The notes under the pieces are model-generated. The model searched no databases. It was given only the letters and a program-made list of their open reading frames with translations, and had not been told where the DNA came from. Of a stretch of 64,000 nucleotides of DNA, positions 1 through 8,238 are shown one piece after another; position 1 is the first letter of the stretch, and each line of letters starts with the position of its first letter. Source of the DNA: Fimenecus sp051881435 (GTDB lineage: Bacteria; Bacillota; Clostridia; Oscillospirales; Acutalibacteraceae); NCBI GenBank assembly GCA_051881435.1, contig JBJEPW010000010.1:91536-155535 (forward strand), read 5' to 3'. Made by a program: the position numbers and the translations under genes.

Positions 1-3
1 ATG

Positions 4-61
4 ACAGTTCCCTCAAAGAGGGAGCGGATTAGTTTCACGGGACGCCGAGGTCGTCCCCTAC
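4..61. repeat. Two stacked intergenic palindromic repeats
   Basis: Two short dyads sit end to end: a CCCTC...GAGGG unit (about 10-23) and a GGGACG...CGTCCC unit (about 38-61) ending in CCCTAC. Both types recur elsewhere in the window (39 kb, 43 kb, 55.5-55.9 kb). The second unit supplies the TAG stop codon of the adjoining minus-strand HAD gene. Read directly from the bases; mobility is inferred from recurrence. Confidence 0.6.
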
Positions 62-897
62 AAATTTTTATGAATTTCGCGCTGTTCTATGTAAATTACA
101 ACGCTGTCGGAATTGTTGTCGCCAATTACGATATCCGCAATTTCTTTTAATTCGCCCACGGCGTTTTCCACCGCCACGGCGCAGTCCGCATTTTCAAGCA
201 ACAGAATATCGTTAAGATTATCGCCGAAGGCTGTTATGCTTTCGGCTTTTGCATATTCCTTAACCTCCCGCGCTCCGTTTGTTTTGGATGCCTCGGCACT
301 GTATATTTCAATAAGCCAGTCATCGGAATAGCTGTCCTTATAAAAGGCGAAATTTACTCCACTAATCTCTTTGACTTTTTCCGCAACGGGACAAAGGAAC
401 TCATAGGGCGCGTAGTAGTTTACATAAACAGGATGCTGACCCTTTGGAATTTCCGTTAAGTCATCTGTCCTCGTAAATCTGCCGTCCAACATATCCACAC
501 GGGCGTTATAAAACCAAATCATCATTTCGTTGTCAAATTCGGTGTATTTTATAGACAGATTTCCGTCGTCACCGTAAAGGAACATAAAGGGGTGCAGATT
601 ATGCTCATAAAATGCTCCCAAAATTTCTTTTAATGAGGAATGGGCAATTTCGTAGTACTTTACTGCTCGGTTTTTCTCCGTATCATAGACGAAAACGCCG
701 TTCATCAGCACAATGGGCACGGAAAATCTCATTCCCTTTAAAAGTGGCTCGGCGCTTACGAAGCTTCTTGCCGTTGCAACGGAAAAAAGGATACCTTTTT
801 CATAAAATTCATTTATTTTTCGTTTTGTATATTCACTCAATGTACCGTCACTCTGCAAAAGAGTGCCGTCCATATCGCTTATGTAAAGTGTTTTCAT
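58..897 (-). CDS. HAD superfamily (Cof/YidA-type) phosphatase
   Basis: A 279-residue HAD hydrolase of the Cof subfamily, which dephosphorylates small sugar phosphates or nucleotide-like substrates in the cytoplasm; the real substrate cannot be read from sequence. The nucleophile motif DMDGTL lies at residues 8-13 and the late motif GDNLNDILLLE near residue 225, with the C2 cap domain between them, which is the normal layout and length. I start it at the ATG at 897 because MKTLYISDMDG matches family N-termini and a GGA box precedes it; an in-frame ATG at 909 would add four residues. It follows leuB on the same strand across a GC-rich hairpin, so co-transcription is possible but unproved. Confidence 0.88.
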   Translation of the reverse strand: MKTLYISDMDGTLLQSDGTLSEYTKRKINEFYEKGILFSVATARSFVSAEPLLKGMRFSVPIVLMNGVFVYDTEKNRAVKYYEIAHSSLKEILGAFYEHNLHPFMFLYGDDGNLSIKYTEFDNEMMIWFYNARVDMLDGRFTRTDDLTEIPKGQHPVYVNYYAPYEFLCPVAEKVKEISGVNFAFYKDSYSDDWLIEIYSAEASKTNGAREVKEYAKAESITAFGDNLNDILLLENADCAVAVENAVGELKEIADIVIGDNNSDSVVIYIEQREIHKNL

Positions 898-921
898 AAG
901 TTTTTCCATTCATAATTAAAG

Positions 922-942
922 GGCGGGAGACAATCCCCCGCC
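922..942 (-). terminator. Hairpin between leuB and the HAD gene
   Basis: A GGCGGG...CCCGCC hairpin lies just after the leuB stop on the minus strand and is followed by CTTTAATT rather than a long U-run. It could act as a weak terminator or mRNA-stabilising stem. Confidence 0.4.
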
Positions 943-950
943 ACTAAATT

Positions 951-2024
951 TTATTTAAGAAGTGATACTACAAGGTCGCCCATCTCGGCGGTTGTTACCT
1001 TGCGGAATCCCTCCTCGTAAATATCGGGAGTACGGGCTTTGGTGAGGGCCTCGTTTACCGCCTCCTCTATGGACTTTGCGGCGTCCTTTTCATCAAAGGA
1101 ATACTGAAGCATCATAGCCGCTGAAAGTATTGTAGCCAAGGGATTTGCCTTTTGCTGACCTGCAATATCGGGCGCAGAACCGTGAATTGGCTCATAAAGT
1201 CCCATTTTGCCGTCTGCAAGGCTGGCTGATGCAAGCATACCGATTGAGCCTGAAATCATTGAGGCCTCGTCGGAAAGAATATCGCCGAAAATATTTGAAG
1301 TCACAATAACATCAAACTGACCGGGATTGCGGACTAACTGCATAGCGCAGTTGTCAACATACATATGATTAAGCTCTACCTCGGGATATTCGGCTGAAAT
1401 TCTTATAACGGTCTCTCTCCAAAGGCGTGATGATTCAAGAACATTCGCCTTATCAACGCTTGTAAGCTTTTTGTTGCGCTTCATAGCCATATTGAAAGCC
1501 GTTCTTGCAATACGCTCGATTTCGGGAACGGAATACATCTCCGTATCGTATGCGGCGGGGTTGCCGTCAACCTCCCGTCTGCCGCGCTCACCGAAATAGA
1601 TACCGCCTGTTAATTCACGGACAATCATAATGTCAAGCCCATCGCCTATTATACTGTCTTTAATGGGAGATGCGCTTTTAAGGGGCTCAAAAATCTTTGC
1701 AGGACGCAAGTTTGCATAAAGTCCTAATGCACCTCTTATACCCAAAAGTCCTGCCTCGGGGCGCTGTTTACCGGGGAGAGTGTCCCATTTAGGACCGCCC
1801 ACGGCGCCTAAAAATACACAGTCAGCCGCCTTGCAGGCATCAACCGTCTCCTGCGGCAGGGGCTCCCCTGTTGCGTCAATGGCACAGCCGCCCATAAGAC
1901 GGTAATCGTAATTGAACTTAAAGCCGTATTTATCCCCTGCGGCGTCCAATACCTTTAAAGCCTCGTCAACGATTTCAGGACCTATTCCGTCACCTTTTAA
2001 CACTACAATATTATATTCTTTCAT
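951..2024 (-). CDS. leuB: 3-isopropylmalate dehydrogenase
   Basis: LeuB oxidatively decarboxylates 3-isopropylmalate to 2-oxoisocaproate with NAD+, the third step of leucine synthesis. The 357-residue product has the normal length and shows GDGIGPE at the N-terminus, VRELTGGIYFGERG in the middle and the metal-binding DNCAMQL and FGDILSDEAS motifs. The start is the ATG at 2024, which has a GAGGAG site about 10 bases upstream. A longer reading frame to 2072 begins inside a palindromic repeat and would add a spurious VKRGQSPFY leader, so I rejected it. leuA lies 1.8 kb upstream, separated by a transposase, trmO and a GNAT gene; leuC and leuD are not in the window. Confidence 0.96.
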   Translation of the reverse strand: MKEYNIVVLKGDGIGPEIVDEALKVLDAAGDKYGFKFNYDYRLMGGCAIDATGEPLPQETVDACKAADCVFLGAVGGPKWDTLPGKQRPEAGLLGIRGALGLYANLRPAKIFEPLKSASPIKDSIIGDGLDIMIVRELTGGIYFGERGRREVDGNPAAYDTEMYSVPEIERIARTAFNMAMKRNKKLTSVDKANVLESSRLWRETVIRISAEYPEVELNHMYVDNCAMQLVRNPGQFDVIVTSNIFGDILSDEASMISGSIGMLASASLADGKMGLYEPIHGSAPDIAGQQKANPLATILSAAMMLQYSFDEKDAAKSIEEAVNEALTKARTPDIYEEGFRKVTTAEMGDLVVSLLK

Positions 2025-2041
2025 AATAACACTCCTCTGTC

Positions 2042-2070
2042 GGTAAAAAGGGGACTGTCCCCTTTTTACC
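2042..2070. repeat. 29-bp REP-like palindrome, copy 1 (centre T)
   Basis: A perfect inverted repeat with 14-base arms GGTAAAAAGGGGAC / GTCCCCTTTTTACC around a single T. It lies between the leuB ribosome-binding site and the transposase stop. Identical copies with centre A occur at 2821 and 3819. The U-run inside the 3' arm means each copy could also work as a bidirectional terminator. Confidence 0.85.
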
Positions 2071-2075
2071 ATATG

Positions 2076-2797
2076 TTATAATTTGTATGCATATCCTCGG
2101 CTTATACCGAGAAATTTTGAAATTTTATACGCAGGTATCCCTGCTTTTTTCAGTTCAATCGCAATGTCCAAAACAGAATGTTGCTTTTCCATTTCGCATA
2201 TTATGCGTTTTAAACGAAAATCATCAATTTTTTCAATGCTGTTTTCAATGGCAAGAAAATCAAATATATCATCATCTTTAATTCGGTGCAGTTCCAAAAA
2301 TTGTTCTTTTGTAATAATGCTGTATATGAATTCTGTATCCGTATATGTGCATTGAGGCATAATATATTCGTTGTAGCTTGACCATTTCCAGTCGGCAGGA
2401 CTTTTGCACAGTTCAGCCTTTACAGGATTAAAATGAATATACTTTAACACAGTTAAAAGATAAGAATCATCATTCACTGCTTTACTGTAATATCTGCCGT
2501 TGAATAGGCTTCCACTTCGACCGTATTTGTTATTGTATCTAAATACAAACGAAGCACCGATGGCTTTAAACATCTGCGGCATATTGTATTCTGCAAATTT
2601 TATAAGCAAATGAATATGATTGTTCATAAGACAGTACGCAAGCAAAGAGGCGTCGTAGTCATCACAAGCTTTTTTCAATACTCTCAAAAAGAGGAAATAT
2701 AGTCATTGTCATCAAAAAAGATTTGTTCGGAATTATTACCTTTCATAACGATGTGATAAACATTTGTATCAGAAATAAGTCTTACGGTTCTTGCCAT
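2076..2797 (-). pseudogene. REP-associated tyrosine transposase (Y1_Tnp), frameshifted
   Basis: A Y1/HUH transposase of the IS200-like, REP-associated (RAYT) type. The intact downstream part (2076-2687, 203 residues) holds the HUH motif in LMNNHIHLLI, FNGRY, the KYIHFNPVKAEL segment and a C-terminal helical domain. The missing N-terminus (MARTVRLISDTNVYHIVMKG...) can be read from an ATG at 2797 behind a GAGGAG site, but in another frame: it runs into a TGA at about 2700 and only rejoins by a one-base shift in a T-rich stretch near 2690-2700. So it is a pseudogene, or a sequencing error in a homopolymer. Perfect 29-bp palindromes flank it on both sides in opposite orientation, the arrangement expected of a RAYT and its REP target. 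Confidence 0.75.
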
Positions 2798-2820
2798 TTC
2801 ATCTCCACTCCTCTGTTGTT

Positions 2821-2849
2821 GGTAAAAAGGGGACAGTCCCCTTTTTACC
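2821..2849. repeat. 29-bp REP-like palindrome, copy 2 (centre A)
   Basis: Same 14-base arms as the copy at 2042, with centre A, so the two copies are inverted relative to one another around the transposase. It lies between the transposase 5' end and the trmO stop codon. Confidence 0.85.
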
Positions 2850-2851
2850 AA

Positions 2852-3301
2852 TTAAAAATAATTTTCCATAAGTTTGTTAACCCATTCGGGTACTGTTGCG
2901 TCACTCTTGAAATCATACTGAGGATAGTAGGGTTTAATGTCAATTACCGGAGTACCGTCGATTGCATCGAGACCTTGAACAAAAACAGAAGTATCTGTGA
3001 CTTTTAACAGCTTTACAGATGTCACACCTATTTGATTGGGTCTGTCCTTACAACGCTGGGAAAATATACCGACTTTCGGCATATCCTCACGGTTTTGCGG
3101 GCGTCTTTGCAAATGCTTTTCAATTTGGAAATCAGCTTTATCCAAATAATATAACACAACGATGTGCGAAAAATCTTCTAAACCTTTTAATCCGTCTTTA
3201 TATTTATCATGGATAATAATTTCCGCTTCATTTTTACCCCATTCAGCATCTTTTTTCTCATTTTCGTTACTGCGTACGAAGCCTATATCAAAAATTTCCA
3301 T
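2852..3301 (-). CDS. trmO: TrmO/TsaA-family tRNA methyltransferase
   Basis: A 149-residue member of the UPF0066/TsaA family. TrmO adds the N6-methyl group to threonylcarbamoyl-adenosine at position 37 of certain tRNAs using S-adenosylmethionine. Family features visible are the LEDFSHIVVLYYLD segment, the RRPQNREDMPKVGIFSQR loop with the conserved R-P and GIF-R residues, and IKPY near the C-terminus. It is shorter than E. coli TrmO (about 235 residues), matching the compact form common in Firmicutes and archaea, so the exact tRNA target is less sure. It starts at 3301 with GTGGTGG upstream and lies downstream of a GNAT gene on the same strand. Confidence 0.82.
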   Translation of the reverse strand: MEIFDIGFVRSNENEKKDAEWGKNEAEIIIHDKYKDGLKGLEDFSHIVVLYYLDKADFQIEKHLQRRPQNREDMPKVGIFSQRCKDRPNQIGVTSVKLLKVTDTSVFVQGLDAIDGTPVIDIKPYYPQYDFKSDATVPEWVNKLMENYF

Positions 3302-3314
3302 TAAACCACCACGC

Positions 3315-3797
3315 TTAAAGTAATTTTTTCATATATCCGCAAGTAAATGGGAAAAATTCGAATTTTTTCGTGCCGATATGTATGAATCCAAATTTTTCAT
3401 ACCAACTGCATAATACTTTATTTTCCTCTACAATACCTATTTGCATTATTTTACAATTCTTCTCTTTCGCTTGCTTAATGGCATGCAAAAGCATTTTTTC
3501 ACCGATTTTTTTGTGTCTGTATGCAGGAAGAACGGATAAATTGTTAAGTTCGCATTCATCGCTTTTCAATATATTCAGTGAATAAAATCCTATTGGTTTG
3601 CCACCATCAAAGTATGCAAACATAAGTCTGTTTTCAGTTTCATACTGCGTTTCAAGTCTTTCTATATTCATTGAAAAAGCAGTAAATTTGGGGGCATTTT
3701 CAACTGTAAAACCGAATTCATTTGCAACAGTCATAAAAGATTCTTTTATAACACAAACGCATTCAGGAATATCTTTTTTTGTTAATTCTTTTATCAT
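3315..3797 (-). CDS. GNAT-family N-acetyltransferase
   Basis: A 160-residue single-domain GNAT acyltransferase that moves an acetyl group from acetyl-CoA to an unidentified acceptor. The acetyl-CoA pyrophosphate loop is recognisable at LSVLPAYRHKKIGEKMLLHAI (around residues 90-110), followed by the usual KNCKIMQIGIVEENKVLCSWYEKFGF strand-helix. No recognisable Shine-Dalgarno site precedes the ATG at 3797, so the start is uncertain. A 29-bp palindrome sits immediately upstream. The substrate cannot be predicted from sequence. Confidence 0.85.
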   Translation of the reverse strand: MIKELTKKDIPECVCVIKESFMTVANEFGFTVENAPKFTAFSMNIERLETQYETENRLMFAYFDGGKPIGFYSLNILKSDECELNNLSVLPAYRHKKIGEKMLLHAIKQAKEKNCKIMQIGIVEENKVLCSWYEKFGFIHIGTKKFEFFPFTCGYMKKLL

Positions 3798-3818
3798 AGC
3801 TATTTTATCAATGTTTTT

Positions 3819-3847
3819 GGTAAAAAGGGGACAGTCCCCTTTTTACC
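3819..3847. repeat. 29-bp REP-like palindrome, copy 3 (centre A)
   Basis: Third perfect copy of the 14+1+14 palindrome, between the leuA stop codon and the GNAT gene. Its position just after leuA means it could terminate or stabilise the leuA transcript. Confidence 0.85.
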
Positions 3848-3855
3848 GAAACTTG

Positions 3856-5580
3856 TCATTTATCAAAAATCGGGGGTTGGGGTTCTCTTACCACATTGGG
3901 CAAACAGCGGTTAACTGCGCAAAGAACACCTTTGATTGAAGCGTAGTTGATATTGTGTGAAATACCTATACCGAAAACATCCTTGCCCTCGGGATTTTTA
4001 ATATGAATATAGCTGACAGCCTTTGAGCCGCTGCCCACGGAAATGGCATGTTCGCTGTAATCCACAAACTGATAGTCGGAAAGTCCTATGGTGTTCATTG
4101 CCTGACAGAATGCGCCGATAGGTCCTGAACCTACACCCTCAATAACCTGCGGCTCATTTCCGTTATACTGAATGGTACCTGTAAAGTGCACCTTTGTAAG
4201 CTCCTCGTGCTCCTCTTTTTCCTCATAGAATTTATGGCTTAACAGCTTATACGGTCCGCACACATTCCTGTATTCCTCAATGAACAGGTCATAAACCTCT
4301 TCTTTTTGAAGCTCCTTGCCCTTTTCATCGCAAACCTTCTGAACAATCTTTGAAAATTCGGGGTGCATAGCCTTTGGCATATTGAAGCCGAATTCCTGCA
4401 TAATATATGCAACTCCGCCCTTGCCGGACTGACTGTTGATGCGGATAATGGGCTCATATTCTCTGCCCACATCGGCAGGGTCGATGGGAAGATAAGGAAC
4501 CTCCCAATACTCTGTGCCGCTGTCCTTCATATATGTTTTGCCCTTGTTGATAGCGTCCTGATGAGAGCCTGAAAATGCGGTGAAAACAAGCTCACCTGCA
4601 TAGGGCTTTCTGGGATCAACGGGCATTTTTGTTGTGCGTTCAAACATTTCCTTGATTTCGTTGATATGTGAAAAATCAAGTCCGGGGTCAATGCCTTGTG
4701 TGTACATATTGAGAGCAAGTGTGACCATATCCACATTACCGGTTCTCTCGCCGTTGCCGAAAAGAGTACCCTCAATTCTGTCCGCCCCTGCCAAAAGTCC
4801 CAGCTCGGCGGCGGCAACAGCCGTTCCTCTGTCGTTATGGGGATGCAGGCTGATTATTGCGTTTTCACGGTTTTTAAGATGACGGCAGAAATATTCAATC
4901 TGGTCGGCATAACCGTTGGGAGTACTGCCCTCCACCGTTGAGGGAAGATTAAGGATAATCTTGTTGTCCGCTGTGATATCCAGCTCCTCCATAACACGCT
5001 CACAGATTTTAACGGCGTTGTCCATCTCGGTACCCGAAAAACTTTCGGGAGAATACTCATAGCGAATATTAACATCCTTTTCTGCTTTCAATTCATCGGT
5101 AAGCTTTTTGATAAGGCGTGCTCCTGTTACGGCAATATCAATAACGCCGTCCATATCCTTTTTGAAAACAACCTTGCGCTGTAAGGTTGAGGTTGAATTA
5201 TAAAAATGAATAATTACATTTTTTGCGCCGTCAATGGCCTCAAAGGTCTTTTTGATAAGATGCTCACGGCTTTGAACAAGCACTTGAATTGTAACATCAT
5301 CGGGAATAAGATTTTTTTCAATAAGAGTACGGAGAATTTCATATTCCGTTTCGGAAGCTGAGGGAAATCCTACCTCGATTTCCTTTACGCCGATATCAAT
5401 AAGTGTTTTGAAATACTCCAGCTTTTCCTCCAAATTCATGGGGTCGATAAGCGCCTGATTGCCGTCCCGCAAATCAACACTGCACCAAACAGGGGGCTTC
5501 TCAATGGTCTTTGAGGGCCACTGTCTGTCGGGAATGTCAATAGGTTTGAAAGGGATATACTTTTCGCATCCTTGTTTCAT
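3856..5580 (-). CDS. leuA: 2-isopropylmalate synthase
   Basis: LeuA condenses acetyl-CoA with 2-oxoisovalerate, the committed step to leucine. The 574-residue protein is of the longer type-2 class (as in Corynebacterium): the TIM-barrel starts with VDLRDGNQALIDPM and EVGFPSAS, carries the metal-binding HPHNDRGT and the GNGERTGN motif, and ends with a regulatory LeuA dimerisation domain from about residue 430. I chose the ATG at 5580, preceded by GGAGG at a 9-base spacing, over an upstream in-frame TTG. A T-box leader about 300 bases upstream points to control by uncharged leucyl-tRNA. Confidence 0.96.
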   Translation of the reverse strand: MKQGCEKYIPFKPIDIPDRQWPSKTIEKPPVWCSVDLRDGNQALIDPMNLEEKLEYFKTLIDIGVKEIEVGFPSASETEYEILRTLIEKNLIPDDVTIQVLVQSREHLIKKTFEAIDGAKNVIIHFYNSTSTLQRKVVFKKDMDGVIDIAVTGARLIKKLTDELKAEKDVNIRYEYSPESFSGTEMDNAVKICERVMEELDITADNKIILNLPSTVEGSTPNGYADQIEYFCRHLKNRENAIISLHPHNDRGTAVAAAELGLLAGADRIEGTLFGNGERTGNVDMVTLALNMYTQGIDPGLDFSHINEIKEMFERTTKMPVDPRKPYAGELVFTAFSGSHQDAINKGKTYMKDSGTEYWEVPYLPIDPADVGREYEPIIRINSQSGKGGVAYIMQEFGFNMPKAMHPEFSKIVQKVCDEKGKELQKEEVYDLFIEEYRNVCGPYKLLSHKFYEEKEEHEELTKVHFTGTIQYNGNEPQVIEGVGSGPIGAFCQAMNTIGLSDYQFVDYSEHAISVGSGSKAVSYIHIKNPEGKDVFGIGISHNINYASIKGVLCAVNRCLPNVVREPQPPIFDK

Positions 5581-5646
5581 AATAATAACCTCCAAAAAAT
5601 TAGTAGGCAGTACAGAATAAACTGTTGTGTATGAATTGTCGACAAG

Positions 5647-5700
5647 CTATGACGGAAAATATGCCGGCAAGCTATGCACATAAGATTTATGAGATACTGC
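5647..5700. repeat. 54-bp direct repeat, unit 1 (leuA 5' region)
   Basis: This 54-base stretch, beginning CTATGACGGAAAATATGCC and ending GATACTGC, is repeated exactly at 5808-5861. Both copies lie between the T-box terminator and the leuA ribosome-binding site, so both are in the leuA mRNA leader. Confidence 0.9.
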
Positions 5701-5807
5701 GGGCAGTTTCGAATAAGTCGTTGTGTATAGATTGACGAGCAGATTTTTTGTCAGAGGAAGCCGACAACTGCGGTAATACTTTGTGTATTGCCACAGGCGG
5801 CGGCAAA

Positions 5808-5861
5808 CTATGACGGAAAATATGCCGGCAAGCTATGCACATAAGATTTATGAGATACTGC
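5808..5861. repeat. 54-bp direct repeat, unit 2 (leuA 5' region)
   Basis: Exact copy of 5647-5700, offset by 161 bases. Looser similarity (TTGTGTAT... elements) extends to the left of both copies, so the whole stretch appears to be an old tandem duplication of about 160 bp. Confidence 0.9.
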
Positions 5862-5867
5862 CAAAAC

Positions 5868-6145
5868 AAAAAAATCGCCTCTATCAACACAGATTGATAG
5901 GGACGAAGATAAAATCTATCGTGGTACCACCCTAATTCATCGGCAAAGCCGACCTTAAACGACCTCCAACAAGGTCTGACCGAATAACGAGGTCAACCGT
6001 CACGGGCTATGACTTCACCCATGCGACTCCGAAACGAGTTATACACACAACCGCTGTGTTGCCTTGCACCGAAACGGCAACTCTCTGAAAGCGAGCAAAT
6101 TATGTCTTGTTTTCTTCACTGTCTTTGATAGGCGATAATTAAGTT
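5868..6145 (-). promoter_or_regulatory. T-box riboswitch leader of leuA
   Basis: On the minus strand the conserved T-box sequence AGGGTGGTACCACG is found at 5920-5933. It is followed by an intrinsic terminator: CTATCAA/TTGATAG arms (5881-5900) and a seven-base T-run (5868-5874). An AGAGAG-containing Stem I lies near 6090. T-boxes bind uncharged tRNA through a specifier codon and switch from terminator to antiterminator. The downstream leuA gene predicts tRNA-Leu; a CTC triplet at 6036-6038 is a candidate specifier, but I could not assign the specifier loop with confidence. Confidence 0.9.
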
Positions 6146-6152
6146 TTAATAT

Positions 6153-6181
6153 ATTTTATATGATGTTTTCTGTTTTGTCAA
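6153..6181 (-). promoter_or_regulatory. Sigma-A promoter of leuA T-box transcript
   Basis: TTGACA (6176-6181) and TAAAAT (6153-6158) on the minus strand with a 17-base spacer, placed just upstream of the T-box Stem I. Confidence 0.8.
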
Positions 6182-6226
6182 CACAAAAACGAAAAAAATT
6201 AACGAATAAACAGTTAGGGTAACGGT

Positions 6227-6259
6227 AATCGGCAGGAGCAACACCTACACCTGCCGATT
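6227..6259. terminator. Hairpin between GH120 gene and leuA promoter
   Basis: AATCGGCAGG...CCTGCCGATT arms separated by 13 bases, downstream of the GH120 stop on the minus strand. A short T-run follows only on the plus side, so terminator strength is uncertain. Between this hairpin and the leuA promoter I see nothing else. Confidence 0.5.
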
Positions 6260-6275
6260 TTAGTAATGTATTATA

Positions 6276-8156
6276 CTATACAAGCAAAATCTTTTTACAT
6301 TCGCCCTCAAACGGTCCGATTTTCGGGCTTTCACTGCGCGGACAATCCAAGAAATCGCTGTCTACCGAAACGGGAGAGCCGTCACGGTTTTCAAAGGCTT
6401 GTTCGGATTCAAACGACGCGCCGAGGACGTCGGTAGTCACCGTATCCGCAGAAAACCCGCTCTGTAAAGCGTCATGGAGATTGGTACAGAGCCAAAAATG
6501 TCCGTTTTCCTCGGTGACGGTGATGTTCGCTTTAAAGCCCGACATGGTGCGCGGGTTTTCCTCATGTGCCCAATGCTTTGCGCCGTTTAAATACAGATTA
6601 TTCCGCATAACGGTGGGCAGGGTTTTGCCGATGTCTGCCGCCGCAGTATCGCTTTCCATGGTCTTTTCGGCGGCTGTATGACGATAGCCTTTATAGGCTA
6701 CTGTGCCGAATCCGTAGTTTTTATATGGGCTTTTGCGTGAAAAGAGCTTGCCGCCGCCTACAAAAATATTGTTTATAACACGGTCGTCGCCGCCGTATAT
6801 AATCATGAGTCCGCCAACCGCTGTTTTGTGGGGAAGATGATACATTGTAAAGCGGTTTGTATCGGGGATATTCCGTATTTTGCCTGCCATTAGATTGTGA
6901 ACGAGAGCAATGCCCTGCGACACATTTAAAAAACTGTTTTTGGAAAGCAAGAGGTTATTTTCTACCATAACAGGACCGTGACAAACCTCGATAAACAAAT
7001 CCTCTGACATATCGTTGGCAAACATTGCGTTTTTACGCACCGCCGCACCCTGCGCTTCCCAATCAAGCCAGATCCCGCGGTTACAATCGTGAATAACATT
7101 TTTCTCAATCACAACATCAATTGCGGCATGAAGCTTTATTCCTGCCATTTCCGCTCCTGTAACTTCACGGCGGATGTTCGTATGGTGAATATGGTTGCCG
7201 TAAATTGTTGAAAAAGCCGCTCCCATACAACCCACAATACCTGTCTGGCCGCAATTGTATATTTCATTATTCCGCACGGTGTGACTGCCCACATTTTCCT
7301 TATTCCAACCGTTATAAAGGGTGGAAAATACCATTTCCGTATATGTTTGCGTGCCGCCCTTTGCAGGATTTTTGGACCAGCAATTGTCCTTTTCATCACG
7401 GTTTTTTCCAAGGCTTATGCCACAGCATTTGGAATCGTGAATTTTGCAGTTTTCAATAATCCAGCCTCTACTCCAATGAGGGCCGATAATCCCGGGCTGA
7501 AAAGCCGTTGGGGGCGCCCACTGGGTTGCACATTGACACAGCTCCAAGCCTGAGACAGTTATGTAATTTCTACCCTCTTCTTTTGGGAAAAAGCAAAAGG
7601 GACGAACGCTGATTTCTGTTACAATGTCATTTGGGTTTTTACCGTCAAAATCGCCGTAAAACACGGTTTTGTCCTTTTCGGGAACAGCATACCAACGCGG
7701 TGTTTTTTTCTTATCCTTGGGCGCTTTGAAAATATCTTCAATGGACGCGGTTTCATACATTGCGTTACCGTCCGCAAACACTTCGCCCGTATGGTGAACC
7801 TGACCCATACCGTCATACCAATCACCGAAAATCTCATCGGTGTACGGATTGTAATCTCGGAACAGAGAATTATCTACTTGTGTGCGCCACACATTGTTTT
7901 TATACGGCTCCCAGCCCCTTATAATCTCCGCACCGCTGATAACGGGGTGCGCTCCGTCTGCGGCTGTATATGTTATCCGTTCTTCGTCGCTGATACCGCC
8001 GTTTTCAGGGCTTACCCATTCACGGTAAACGCCGTCGCCTATGATAACCGTATCTCCGGCTACGGCAATTTCCGCCGCCCGGCTTATAGTCGAAAAGGGA
8101 TTTTCTTCTGTGCCGTTTCCCGATGCGTTATTCTTTTGTGAAACATAATAAATCAT
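6276..8156 (-). CDS. GH120-like beta-xylosidase (parallel beta-helix)
   Basis: A 626-residue right-handed beta-helix protein that resembles the GH120 beta-xylosidase XylC of Thermoanaerobacterium throughout: N-terminal YYVSQKNNASGNGT, NPFSTISRAAE, AGDTVIIGDGVYREWV, then WAPPTAFQPG, GWIIENCKIHD and GIKLHAAIDV. In GH120 the nucleophile is the Asp of LDWEAQG and the acid/base the Glu of (V/I)EVSHGP. Here these are Asp365 (LDWEAQG) and Glu390 (IEVCHGP), both kept. GH120 enzymes release xylose from xylo-oligosaccharides. No signal peptide is visible, so a cytoplasmic role on imported oligosaccharides is inferred. I use the ATG at 8156 with AAGGTG upstream; an in-frame extension to 8189 lacks support. 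The family assignment is from remembered sequence similarity. Confidence 0.85.
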   Translation of the reverse strand: MIYYVSQKNNASGNGTEENPFSTISRAAEIAVAGDTVIIGDGVYREWVSPENGGISDEERITYTAADGAHPVISGAEIIRGWEPYKNNVWRTQVDNSLFRDYNPYTDEIFGDWYDGMGQVHHTGEVFADGNAMYETASIEDIFKAPKDKKKTPRWYAVPEKDKTVFYGDFDGKNPNDIVTEISVRPFCFFPKEEGRNYITVSGLELCQCATQWAPPTAFQPGIIGPHWSRGWIIENCKIHDSKCCGISLGKNRDEKDNCWSKNPAKGGTQTYTEMVFSTLYNGWNKENVGSHTVRNNEIYNCGQTGIVGCMGAAFSTIYGNHIHHTNIRREVTGAEMAGIKLHAAIDVVIEKNVIHDCNRGIWLDWEAQGAAVRKNAMFANDMSEDLFIEVCHGPVMVENNLLLSKNSFLNVSQGIALVHNLMAGKIRNIPDTNRFTMYHLPHKTAVGGLMIIYGGDDRVINNIFVGGGKLFSRKSPYKNYGFGTVAYKGYRHTAAEKTMESDTAAADIGKTLPTVMRNNLYLNGAKHWAHEENPRTMSGFKANITVTEENGHFWLCTNLHDALQSGFSADTVTTDVLGASFESEQAFENRDGSPVSVDSDFLDCPRSESPKIGPFEGECKKILLV

Positions 8157-8178
8157 AAAAAGCACCTTATGAATACAA

Positions 8179-8220
8179 TAAAAAAACAAGTGGCGGTTAT
8201 TTTTTTAAGATATAACCGCC
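8179..8220 (-). terminator. Terminator of the aspS-gatCAB operon
   Basis: GGCGGTTAT/ATAACCGCC arms (8192-8220) followed on the minus strand by a T-run at 8179-8186, directly after the gatB stop codon. Confidence 0.8.
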
Positions 8221-8238
8221 CTCCGTTTTAATTTATAT

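Noticed and set aside
2025..2072. N-terminal extension of LeuB reading VKRGQSPFY
   Set aside because: It is the translation of a palindromic repeat; a good ribosome-binding site precedes the ATG at 2024 and homologues start there.
5700..5807. Second T-box within the leuA leader
   Set aside because: The duplicated region has no second AGGGTGGTACC core or terminator.
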